Made by a program: the position numbers and the translations under genes
Part shown: in pieces, positions 10,987-22,600 of the stretch
Layout: each line of letters opens with the position of its first letter
Numbering within the stretch: position 1 is the stretch's first letter
The notes under the pieces: generated by a model
Databases searched by the model: none
What the model saw: the letters and a program-made list of their open reading frames with translations, nothing else
Told to the model about the DNA's origin: nothing
NCBI GenBank assembly: GCA_003640385.1
Contig: RCAB01000002.1
Location: 372,001-436,000 of the forward strand
Direction of reading: 5' to 3'
DNA: 64,000 nt
DNA from: Setaria digitata
Lineage: Eukaryota > Nematoda > Chromadorea > Rhabditida > Setariidae

Positions 10987-13900
10987 CTAATTCCTCTTAG
11001 ATGAGGCTGAGCTAGCTCTTGTAGAGCTCTCACTATCGTTCATAAATGGATTCTTTGGTCGCCTTGGTCTTGTTGTAGAAATATATATAACTGGAGACCG
11101 TGCAGTAATGGATGACGAGATCGACAAGGAATGGACAATATTTTGGCGCTGAGGTGATTTGTATGACGGTAACTGTTCCATCACTTCGCCCAGTTCTGGA
11201 AAGATCTAAATTATTTTAACTGATAGAAAATGTGCATATGTATTTAAATGTACTTATTAGTCTCAAAAAGAAAAAAGAATTTTGGATTTTATGCTGAAAA
11301 ATTCAGAATATACAGCTCACTGTAATATCCATGTACATACTTTCTTGAATTTGTAGACAATTCTATGCATACTTGGAAATCTAAAATGCTACTCTTACTG
11401 ACATCCAGCCGCTTCAAGAAATTAACAAAGTGACGAAAACAAACGTGTTTTTCAATCGACAAGAAAAAACAAATAGTACATCGCAGTACGTTAAAGATTG
11501 AGAAGTTCACATATACTGATTCAAAATATTTATTGCAACTGAATGGTATGAGGTATAAATTTGAGCGAGACCTAGTAAACAGAATTTGTCGAACAATCGT
11601 AGCTATTGCCAGTAAATGATATATATATAAAAGCAGTGAAGATCCCACAAACATAATTAATAATTCAGTGACTTCATCTTATCAAAAAGAGTTTTTAATA
11701 AGCACCAAGATGAAACTGGAAAACCATGAAATATCCATAAAAATCAAAACTGCAGCAAAGTGAGCCCTTTGCACAGCGAATGCCAACAAAAACAAAGCAA
11801 GCCTGCTGCACAAATAAGCCTTCTCACTTTACGTATCGTGTGTCATGTTCAAATTTACTGTTTCTGGTATCATGCTCAAACTCGCAGAACGCAATACTGT
11901 TTGGTTTACGTACCTACCTTGATCAGATGTTCGTGCATATAATCATCCAACATTTTGTTGTCGCTCTTCTGACCCCCTAGTTACGTTTAGTAGGCGAATT
12001 CTGCTGTTATCAGACTGTCTTGGAAATCGCCCCCATAAGCGATGATTATTAAGATTGACTGCAAGTTTTTCAAGAGATTTATCGAGCCTAACTTGAGAAC
12101 GCTTTGTTACGCGCATTACTCCGCTCAAACGACGAGCTGTCCTCGGATTGTTTTGCCTTTGGATTTTTGCGAGTCTGTTCCGCGTTGCAGGGCGAAAATT
12201 CTTGGATGTTTCCATGCCGACCGATGCTGCTAACGCTGCAATCTCTGTATTACGAAAAATCTGCTTTAAACCGTTCCTCTTACTGCAAAATAATCAATGT
12301 GGACAATTAACTAAAAGGGACTAAAAGAGACTATGTTAGAGTCACTCACTATTTCTTGCTGGAGAAAAATTCCGAATAAGTACCCCAGACACCTGGCATA
12401 GTATTAAAACAACATTATTGTATCATCAGTAGTGACATGAAACGATTCACAAATGACACTTGATGGAGGATTCGGAAGATAAAAATTATTTCATCAGGAC
12501 ATGTCACAGAAAAGCGATACTTGGCATGACAGATAGCTCACAGATAAAAAATTGGGAAAACAATTCACATTTACAACTTAGAGTGATGGACAGATAAATG
12601 GTAAAAGGAACTTTGGAATCTTTGCATAATGTGCATAATTACATTATTTATGAAAGTTTGTTAAATAATCTACACACATCTTCATAGGAATGAAATCTTT
12701 TCTGAAACGAAATCTTACCTTCAAATTTTTTAGCTTGCCTCATTACAATTTCCCTTGAGGGTGAAGAGAGATTTTTATTTGTAGTGGGTTGCAAGCCATG
12801 CGAAGCGGGAGGTGCAGAAAGTTTTTGATTAGATGATGCATATTCCCCACTCTGCCACTGATCTATTTTGGGATCCTGCAACATCTACTACTTCGAATAA
12901 GAAGGTGAAGCAACTGAGAGGAAGCACACTTACTAGTAAATTATATTTATGCAGAAAGCAGACTTGTTCCACAATAGTTTTCTGTATTCCCAACCGCGCA
13001 AACTGATTGACGCGCTGTCTTACCATACCACGATTATTCGATTTTATTGATAGAACACTTGGCCGTGATCCCGATGGTATATAAGCAGGACCTGCTACTA
13101 TATCCTACAATTATACAAATTTTGTATTGTTTGTGACAGGACTCTATTAAAAAAACGTTTTACTCGTGTCTTCAGCGAATTTTGGTTTCTACTATGTCTT
13201 ATCTATCATATCGCAAACTTGAGATATAAAGGAACCCGTTGCGGGTAGACTTACATCTTCACTTCTTGCGTTCAAAAGTTGCATTTTGATAGCATCAGAC
13301 TTTGAGAAATCCTCTCCAAAACCACCTGATTGGCCGATGTCCTTAATCTAAATTCAAAAATTAAACTCACGAAATACAACTACTCTAAAAATAAAACTTA
13401 TGTTTGTAAAACTACAGCAGTTATTCTTGTTACAAATCATCATTTGTAACAAGAACTTCTGTGAAGAGCTGCCGACACTTTATTACCCAGCAAGAACCAT
13501 CTTTTTAATACTGGCTGCAAATTATGAGAAAGTACTGTCTTTAGTTAGACACTCCTTCTACGCTCATGTTCCTCTATCTATGAAATGCCAACAACATAAC
13601 AAAGTATGAAAAAAATCTTATTTAATAATAATGCTTCTTTAGGCCATCTTTGGATTTTAAAATTCTCCTGTTTTCTAGAATTTCTTCTACAAGTAGAAGC
13701 GGAAGAATGTTTTAATGAGCTTACATCGCCGGTGTTTTTATGAGTATGAACTAAATTAACATTTCTTTGTTTTGGCACACGTTTCAATGAATCCACATGC
13801 GATATTTTTCTGCAAGTCGCTGTGACAGAATCACAAGGTGATGAATCAGCAGATACAATGGCTGTCTGGCCACTAGTATTGACTGATGAAGAATAAATTG

Positions 13901-16900
13901 AATGTTTCAGAACATTTGAGGAGGATAATAACTCCGCACGACTTTTTCTCAACGCAGGAGAAACTGCAGCTCTGTCAGCTGATGGAGCAATTGATGGAAG
14001 AGGTGGTGAAGGTATATCTATAAAGAATCATTTCTGTTTCCAGCATTTATAATAAGCGTAACTAACGATATTACAGAAGTTTTTTACAATGCAGGTGGAT
14101 CAAAAAATTCTGCACAAATTTTGCAAATCTAGATGACTCTGGAGAACTTGGAACCATTCGCCATTAAAAAGAACTCATATTTAGGAGGGAAGACCGGTGA
14201 GAGTTAATTATTTTATAGCATTTATGGAAATAACATAGAGCTTAACTTTAGATTTGTTTTTAAGGTATATAGGAAGCAACCTCTGACAGACAGCGACTCC
14301 AAATCGTGATTTTTCCCCGTGGTATCTGGAAACAGCATTGAGTTTGTAATATCTCTACACAAGCTGCTTGGAATTTCACGATCTTTTTCCAAACGATTTA
14401 TTTCATTTGTTACATCGTCCAAAAGTGAAGGAATTGCTGTTGAGTCAGCAGAGTTTTGCATGTGAGTTGTCTGTATGGAGCTACCAACTTCCTCTCGTCG
14501 TTTCTGTCTCTTCGCTCGTCGCTGTCGTGATTCTATACGTTTCTAAAAATCTTTTTTTCTTTTTTTTTTAAGGTTAGAATAAAGCATTTAACGAAGCGTA
14601 AACATAGATTTTCCGAACAATGTAAATTAAACAGCACAAATAAAATACCTGTTCTAAAAGTGCCTCTGCACTGAGCGTTTCAAATGTGTCATTCTTATCA
14701 ACATTAACAGAAATTTTCCCACTTGAATCGCCGCTCAAACTTTCACTGCGACGCTTCTTTTTTTCTAAAACTGAAATATTCTTAATAAAAAATGATTTAT
14801 TGGCAATTTGTAGCAGTAATTTATACTCATTACATGACTAAATAGGAAAATTACCTAGCACGGGATCTTCATCCATTCCATTCAACCTTAAAGTTAATGT
14901 TGTTGAACGCCTTTCTGAAATTCTTTGGTATTAAAGTTATACTACAACAAAATTTATGTGAAAAAATCGCACTTTACATGCGAATTAAAAATATAGGAAA
15001 CATGAATAACCAATGGGGAAATGATGAAAACCTCGTGCAAGAGACTGTGGAGCTTTCAAACCCGTAGCCACAGTATTTGGTTGATTACGTTTCAAAAGAG
15101 TACTAGCTTTTACAGGGGCGGTATGACGACGGTGAATGCGATCCATTACTTTATCAGCTGAACAGCCTTCTAGGATCGACTGAGCGGAATCAGCGATCTA
15201 AACAGGAAGGAATTCAACTTTCCAATTTCGCGTAACTCTTAGGTCTCAAATTTTTTGTTGCCTACTACATTAAAATCCAAAACCACTTAAATGCAGCTTA
15301 CCTTAACAGACTGAAGCAGTTTTTTGGACGAGTTTCTTTTGACAATCTTTGATACTGCCAATTTTTCATCCGAATCTTTATGTTTTAGAAGTGCTTCACC
15401 AATGTGTTTACTGCAAGCATCATTTAGTCAACAGTATTTGATGATTCCACTAGAACAAAAAGCAGTCCTTTCTGGCTTAATAAACAATATTTCTCAGTTG
15501 TATTGTGGCAAAAAACGCGAGAATGAGAGATTTAAATATGCAAAAGAAGTGTTTAACAGAAAAAGATACTAAAAAAGACGGAAGCAATCAGAGTAGTAAC
15601 AATGGCCGAAATTTTTTATAAATTTACTTTTAATATTATTATCATTCTATTTTATTTGTCAGGTACAGTGCATGTTAAAAGATCTGATGATGGTATAATC
15701 AAATATCGAATTAGACGTATAAAAGGATATATTTAACTAACGTAGTCATTTCGATAGGTTCAAAAGCAGGCGAAGCAGGTATGATATTCGCTTCTTTCAT
15801 CTCTCTGATAATTTTACATTTTTCCATCGTCCTGCATCTTGAATTGGCTGTATTCGATTTTCGTGGTGACTCTCGACGTGAGCGATGTCTTGAACTTTTC
15901 GCCGAAACTGATGTGGTATCCTCTTTTCCCGTTGAAGAAGCATAGATATTCCTGTCCACCAAAGTCGTCTGAGAACGCTTCTCAATTATTCTAAAGTGAT
16001 ATAATAAATGAACTTTCTGAATAAATCGCATTAAAGAAGTGGATTACCTTGAAAACTTACTTTTGGGGAGAAGCAATCGATGGAGATAATGTCATAGGGC
16101 TTTTTATGACAGAGCCATTACTTTCAGGGAGCAATTCTTCGTTTTCGAATCTCATTCCGGGAGTACACTGAGCAGCATCAGATACTTCGCCAAACTTTCG
16201 AACACGGAATTCCTGATCTGCAGTATCCAGCATAGCTAAACTTTTAAGAATGGAAGAAATGGCCTCTGTAATTTACTAACTGGACGTTCTCAAAGCGATA
16301 AAAGCTGAGGAATATATAATTTGTCAACAGCTTCTGAATTCTTGGAAAAAAAAAAAGAAGGACAAAGAGAAACAGAGAAACAGAGACAAAATTTTACCAA
16401 TTCCTATCAAATTCTTAAAATTAAAAATGCGCTTACTCATATTTTTTCTCAGAGACTCATCATCCGTCACATCACCTGCCGAACACCGTCGTCGCCCAGA
16501 ACTGCAAGCGGGTGTGGTTGGAGACAGTCCACGCCGTAAAACTTTATTTGAAATATTTGAAAAGAAGTCACGAACGGTAGATGATGAACGTCGTTCGCGA
16601 GGTGTTTTATTCTAAAATATTAAACAAATGATATTTAGCTATTAGCTTTAAAAGATTTAGTTGGTAAAATATTTTAAAAAATACCTTGTATCGCTCAGTA
16701 AACTTTCCTGATGGTTGCTTCTCCAGTTTTTTTTCTTTGCGGATTTCAGCCTTTTGTTTTACTAGTGCCGTAGATGCTACATTCCTAAAAACTGTTGGTT
16801 TGAAAATGAAGCCCTGAAGATGTCAAGCTAAACCAAAAATAATAAGGTGCTTATATCACGCAGTACAGCGCTTGGAAATATAAATAATTGTATTAAAATA

Positions 16901-18815
16901 TGCTTATGCATTATGTCCTTCGGTGTAGGACAACAACCAAGACAAGATAACATACCTAGATGATGGCTTAGCTGATACACTACGCACTCCTGCATATCCC
17001 GTGAACCTTCCTTTAAAAAATTTCTGTGAGACATCAGAAGGACGACGTGACGCAATGTAGTAGTCGCGTGGCACACCAATTTTATGCGCATTATCAATCA
17101 GATCAACGATAATTGCAATACGAAGCTCATTCTCATTTCTTACATTCGAGATCAAATCTTCCTGGAGAGACTGATGATTTTACACAATTATCAATCAAGA
17201 AAAAGTCCTTCATACCCAAAACATTCACACATAGCACTGAAATATGGAATGAAGCTTACTTCTCAAGTTATACCGTTTATACAATAGTTGATAGCAATCA
17301 TAAAACACGAACATTACAAAAATTCATGAAATCTACCTAAGAGAAAATGAAAAATAAGAACATGCCTGTGACCCTCTTTTTCGTTTATTAGGTGCAAGTG
17401 GTGGATCGTCCCGAAAAAGGGATGGCGCAAAAACACGTGCAATATTTTCGACTGTCATTTGATGACCTTCATGTCGATCTCCAAACTAAAATCTTTCGAT
17501 GAATTTGAGTTTAGAACATCTGTTCTGCAAAATGAATTTTGGGGAGTGAATATTCCTAATAGGAATAACATGTATAATAACATATGTCCAAACAATGATA
17601 TCCGTTTTGCAGCTTAAAAATTACGCAAAAGGGACGCAACTACGTCGAAATCTTAAGGCCAATAAAGCGACTAGTAGAAAATTCTTCTCCAACTAAAAAA
17701 AGACACCTTATAAATCCTTTTATTCAAAAAAAGAAACATCTAAGGCTAACATATTTTAACTGTCGCATCAGAAAAGTTAATGTTGCTAAATGTTCGGCAG
17801 GCAACATTCGCACAGTCTCCAAAAGTTTGTTGATACGCTGGGTTCCATCATAAATTGATGCAGCCTTTAAAGACCAGAAAATTTTTACACAATAGATGAC
17901 ACTTCTAAATGCATAAAATACAGCTTAAATGTTTCAGCATTAGAGATATGAGCAGGAAAAGATTGCAAATTTTCAAAGGTAAGCGTTTTATGCATATATT
18001 CATTACTTTTGCTTCAATTTTTTTTTTTTTTTTTTGAACTTACATCCAGCAACTGTCTTTGCATTTGAGCAAAGAGAGGTGTCTTTAATTCTCGAAAAAA
18101 TCGTTTAATAAGCGAACATACATCATGCGTGGTGCAATCTTCAGGCAAAACTATGCTACCAAAGAATGTATGCATCTGAAACTTTGTTTCTTAAAAAACA
18201 CTTTTATTTCTCTGAGTGAAACGAATCAAAATTAAACTGACTATTATATACTTTGATATAGCATTAGTAATACTCGGTCTAAGTACACGGCGAAAAAAAA
18301 GCACATATATACCGAAAAACACTTTAGTCGGCTAATATTTCCTTCCTTACGGAAAATCCCACTAGCATCGAGACCATTAAGACGAAGGAAATTGAATGCG
18401 TCGACAAGAAAACTGAAAACTTAACCATTAACCAGCGAAGAAAAAAATCCACAAATCTATAAAATAAGTAAACTTGACGTACACAGGAACTCCGCGCAAA
18501 GTGAAAGTACTGAAGCCACGCCGATCTCCAACATCTAGCTCCATAGTATAGCTCGCAACATTTTCCAACCTCAAAAAGTGAAACTTAGTTAGATTTTAAT
18601 GTTTCAGATGCAATATTCAATTCAACAAAAAGGTAAATGCGACGGTTTCTAATGTCTTCTTTCTTCAAAAATTTTTATTTATGTCATCGGAAGCATATTA
18701 TATTTAACGGCTGAAAATGAACTAACGTGAATTGCTGTGTACCAGAAGTAGTAGGTAACGTATGAGCTTGGCGATATAATTTCATACTCCGCAAACCATC
18801 TAGATATTTATCCAT
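10987..18815 (-). CDS. RhoGAP-domain protein, ARHGAP11A / RGA-3/4-like
   Basis: Exons in coding order: 18727-18815, 18483-18569, 18313-18412, 18044-18175, 17751-17864, 17366-17485, 16956-17161, 16685-16784, 16437-16611, 16061-16235, 15742-15990, 15302-15410, 15032-15197, 14855-14914, 14649-14770, 14281-14542, 13725-14017, 13255-13347, 12934-13104, 12719-12875, 11985-12244, 10987-11205; 1152 residues, all phases consistent. The RhoGAP domain spans about residues 40-205: GVPVFLVDAFNFL, arginine finger in ASGIFRKEGN (about Arg80), CSLIKRFFRELKTPL, and HQMTVENIARVFAPSLF (the KMTxxNLAxVFGP motif). RhoGAPs accelerate GTP hydrolysis by Rho GTPases. An N-terminal GAP domain with a long basic, Ser-rich tail matches ARHGAP11A and C. 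elegans RGA-3/4, regulators of RHO-1 in cortical contractility; that subfamily call is inference. Intron 17162-17365 has a GC donor. The last two exon joins (12719 to 12244, 11985 to 11205) are the least certain. Confidence 0.88.
17366..18569 (-). other. RhoGAP domain-encoding exons
   Basis: Exons 2-6 of the gene encode the catalytic fold. The arginine finger lies in exon 18313-18412, the hydrophobic core FFREL in 18044-18175, and the conserved Asn-containing helix TVENIARVFAPSL in 17366-17485. All expected blocks are present, so the domain is probably active. Confidence 0.88.
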
Positions 18816-18823
18816 ACTGTAAT
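18816..18823 (-). promoter_or_regulatory. Putative trans-splice acceptor at RhoGAP start
   Basis: On the minus strand the sequence reads ATTACAG, then T, then the ATG at 18815. A 3' splice site one base before the start codon with no upstream coding exon suggests spliced-leader addition. Confidence 0.5.
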
Positions 18824-18967
18824 ATTCCGAACTGCAACCTTAGAAGGGGATTAGTCCTATTGTTCCCTTTTCTTTTACTCTTCACTAGAACAGCAAATCG
18901 TCTGCATAAACCAACGTTTTTAATATTAAAAAAAAAATTCATAAGCTTTCTATTTTATATTATAAAG

Positions 18968-19054
18968 GTGGTGTTGCCACTGATCAAGTAGCGAACTCGA
19001 GCCCTTCATTTTTTCATCAAGTGTTTGATTTTCATCACAGAATTGATCCTACCG
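18968..19054 (+). other. Candidate coding exon, divergent from RhoGAP gene
   Basis: An open segment reading GGVATDQVANSSPSFFHQVF and ending DFHHRIDPTG, bounded by AAAG at 18964-18967 and a consensus GTAAGT donor at 19055. The composition looks protein-like, but I cannot name a family, there is no ATG, and I could not find an in-phase partner exon. It could be an exon of a divergent gene or a gene remnant. Confidence 0.3.
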
Positions 19055-19443
19055 GTAAGTGAAGTATTACGTATATTTAAAAATTAAGGTACACAATAAA
19101 CAGAAAATCAAGATATAAAGAATCCAAGTTCAACTAGAGATGAAATTCACCGACATCGCATTGCATAAATAAGAAAAAAACAAAGAATTATTATGTATGC
19201 TACCACAGAGACGTGGATCGAAATTAAGTAAAAACCTGCTTAGAATAAGAACTACGAAAGTTTTAACTTTTTGATACGAATACGTAGCAATGTGTATCAG
19301 AGATACAGCTTGTGTGTAACAATGAAATATCACACAAATTTTAGCATTTTGTCAGACACGGACGAATGATAACTTCCACTTGTTTTGATTGCTTTTTGTT
19401 ATTGAACTTTTTAAATGCGGACTTTGTTACATCACAGCAAACT

Positions 19444-19695
19444 ATGAGCGACAAAAATGGGTCTCATTCTCTCAGTAGGCATCTTCCTTTTGAATGGCCT
19501 ATCGACTTATCGCTAATATATGAAATTTTTTTGGTGTCAATGGGCCAGTGCGTCTTAAGATGTACTGTAAGTACTGTCATGTGGGATGATGATGTTCAAC
19601 ACTATAAACTAAGAAAATTATCTCCGGGAACGTACTATCTTGAATTCGATTTTTTTCTTCAAAAGGATAAAAAGTTGTGTACTAATTTTCAGTAA
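19444..19695 (+). CDS. Putative small protein, 83 aa, unknown
   Basis: Single open frame beginning MSDKNGSHSLSRHLPFEWP, with a middle part MGQCVLRCTVSTVMWDDD and a C-terminal part GTYYLEFDFFLQKD. The ATG follows the acceptor-like TTACATCACAG by six bases (acceptor ends at 19437), compatible with trans-splicing; the frame also stays open upstream to 19366. Composition resembles a real globular protein more than the surrounding chance frames do. No family recognised; it may be an exon of a larger gene including 18968-19054, though the phases do not join simply. Moderate to low confidence. Confidence 0.35.
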   Translation: MSDKNGSHSLSRHLPFEWPIDLSLIYEIFLVSMGQCVLRCTVSTVMWDDDVQHYKLRKLSPGTYYLEFDFFLQKDKKLCTNFQ

Positions 19696-22600
19696 TAATG
19701 AAATGAATAAGAATTTCTGAACTAAACTAAACCACTCACTTGATGTCTGCTTTCAAAAGGAACTGAAGAGATACTTCATTTGGCATTTCTGAATGATTCT
19801 TTAATAGGGTGTTATGCAAATTTACTTTTGAAAAATAAAAAAACTTTGAAAAACAAATTTACTTTTGAAAAATAACAGTAGGTCAAGGCGAAAAAAAATC
19901 GTTGAACAGAAATATAAGCAGTATACATGAGAGAAAGTATCAGTGAAAATAATTAACAGTTCTTTAATAATAGGCATCTTAAGTATTTTATTTCGATCGC
20001 CGGACGGAAGCAAAAAGTAGACAATGTATCCTAATGCAAATTATAGAAGACAAATAAATTATGCAAATATTATATCTACTTAATACAAAACGGAAACTTT
20101 AAAGAGAAAAGTAAGAAATATTTGGAAAAGTGAAACACTTTTCCTACTGTCAGCAAAATTATTTGGCATCATCATTAATCGTTATGTTATTTCTTGGATC
20201 ACCCGGAAATGATCAGTAAAAGCTGTTTGTTGCCTGTATGTCTGCTTCCGAAACACTAAGTATAATGGCGCTCTACAGGGTCGGAAAAATAACGAAATAT
20301 CGTATAGAATGAGTCATACAATTAATGTGTGAGCTTCTTTCTCCAAGGACAAGCGTTAAAAATAAATAAATAATAAACGAATTGAAGTATGATGAATAGC
20401 GGTCTAAAACTAATTGTAATTTAACTAATGACTTGCAACTTCCATTTATTGTATACTTCTTGATACCGTGCTATCTACTGACCTATGATAAATTATGGAT
20501 AAGTTAGAGGAATAAGCCGCAGAAGCAAGTGACCTTATACAGATGGATTGGTGCAATTCAATTATAGAACGGGCTTCAACTTTCATGTCTAGTGTAAAAA
20601 ATAGTAGGAAGATGGGAAGTTTCTGAAAGAAGATGGAATCACATTTAAAGGCTGAGAAAAGGGGAAAGGTATGCAGTTATATTTCTTAGCGAATTTCCAA
20701 AACTAGGTACTTTCAAGCAATTACTTTCCAATTACTTGTTCGAGACTCTCACGCCTAAAAATGAACAATTCTAGTAATGCAAAAACCAAAGTTTTATTTC
20801 AATAATTGGAGAATTTAATGATGATTTCATGCAATTCTCATGGCTGCCTCTTCCTTCCTCATTCTACACTCACGCATTCACGTCGCTCTCACGTAAGAGT
20901 GACTCGTACTGGCAAAATATCTCACGAAAAAAGAAATTAAAAACAAAAAAGTCCCAACTCGCACATGTCAATAAAGCACCCCTCCACACGCACCACCAAC
21001 ACCAACCAGTTCTCAACCAAAAAAAATTTAAAGATCCCGCGAAAAAAATTTAAAAGAATTGCCAGCATAGCAGCCATATATTAATTGAAATAAAATGATT
21101 GGTTTGTAGGTGGCTGTTGTTTTGACGTGGTGTACGTGGTACGTTGCAACACATATCATCTAGAATTACATGATGTTTGAGGTTTCGAAACCCAAGAGGT
21201 CTCAGATTTCTAATATTCACTTCAGATTCGGGGATATTCCTCAGCAGCGACCAGATTAGCGGAGTATAAATGTGTCAAGTGATAAACCATATATTGGAAA
21301 CGGAAGCGAATCACTCCTGTCGAGGCGAAGGATGATTTGTCGAACCTTAAGATAGATAACCTGTTCCATCATGGTGAAATATGACATCTTGGAAGGAGCA
21401 TTCCACTATCTCCTTTTTTGCTTCTTCTATCACTGTGAGTTTTCGACACTTCAGAATGTTTAATCAAACATTGAATCAAACAAGAATCACTTTTGTTTCA
21501 TTCGAAATTTCACGCTAACAAAACTTTCTCATCTTTCCCCACCTTCTCCTGTCTCCTTCCATTACAGCTGTGTACTTCACATTTCCTAATTCTACTACCA
21601 TCTTTTTTTTCTACTGAGAAAAAATAATATTAATGGATCTAAATATTATATAGATTAAATCATTAATATTCCAAGCACCAATATATCATCACTTTTTATA
21701 TGTCAGAATCACTGGATTATCAGGCATGCCTATTTGAAACAATTCTTCATTTTGGCAAATAAATAATGATGGGGATAGGTAGGTAAGAATGAAACTAAGG
21801 TGGAGGGCTTAGTATATCCAGCTCTTGTGAATGGAGAAAAATAACTCTCCGGAATCCCAATGAAGAGTGACGAGAAAGGTTCTTATCCACTGGAAATGAC
21901 TTGGTACTCTAATAGCACCACGAATCGAACTTTTTTTTGCCGATTTCGACAAAAGTTTTTTTTTTCAAGTTAGATATTCTCCTCTTTGTCTTTCAATGCA
22001 TCACATAAAAAAAAAGTTAGGGAGAAGAGTGATTCTGCCTCCGTAAAATTCGGATAAGCTAGAGGAAAAGTTGGGATAGACAGGCTGAAGAAGTAAAAGA
22101 GCTGAAGTACTGCGAAAGTATATAAGGAACTTAGGAATATCTCGGATTTATTATAAATATTCGGATTTGGAATTTTGATGAAACAAAGAAATTAGTAACT
22201 GCTATAATATTCCTTGCGAACTTTTTCAGTCGCAATTTTTGTCAGCTGCGTTTTTTTTTTTTTCTCTTCTAATTTTAATAAACAGTAATGGAATAATTAA
22301 ATCAGGTAAGAGAAAAAAAAAAACTGCGGAAAAGCGAATGATGTGAATCATTTACGGGGAACTTTGAGTATAAAATAACTTTAAAATGAATTTAACGTGA
22401 TTAATTAACTTCTCTATTAAAAAATTGGAAAGTATTATCAAGAAAAATTATATAGCCGCTTGCATTATTAATTTCATTTCTTGACTAATATAAATTTTAT
22501 AGAGTACCTGGCGTGAATTATTCTGGCGGATTTAAAAGTTGACATGCGGAACAATTTTTTGGAAATAAGCAAGGCAGATATTTACATTATTAATTTTTGA

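Noticed and set aside
11289..11654. 121-codon minus-strand frame between the last two RhoGAP exons
   Set aside because: Hydrophobic, AT-driven composition, no domain. It sits in the inferred intron 11206-11984 and the flanking exons join in phase without it.
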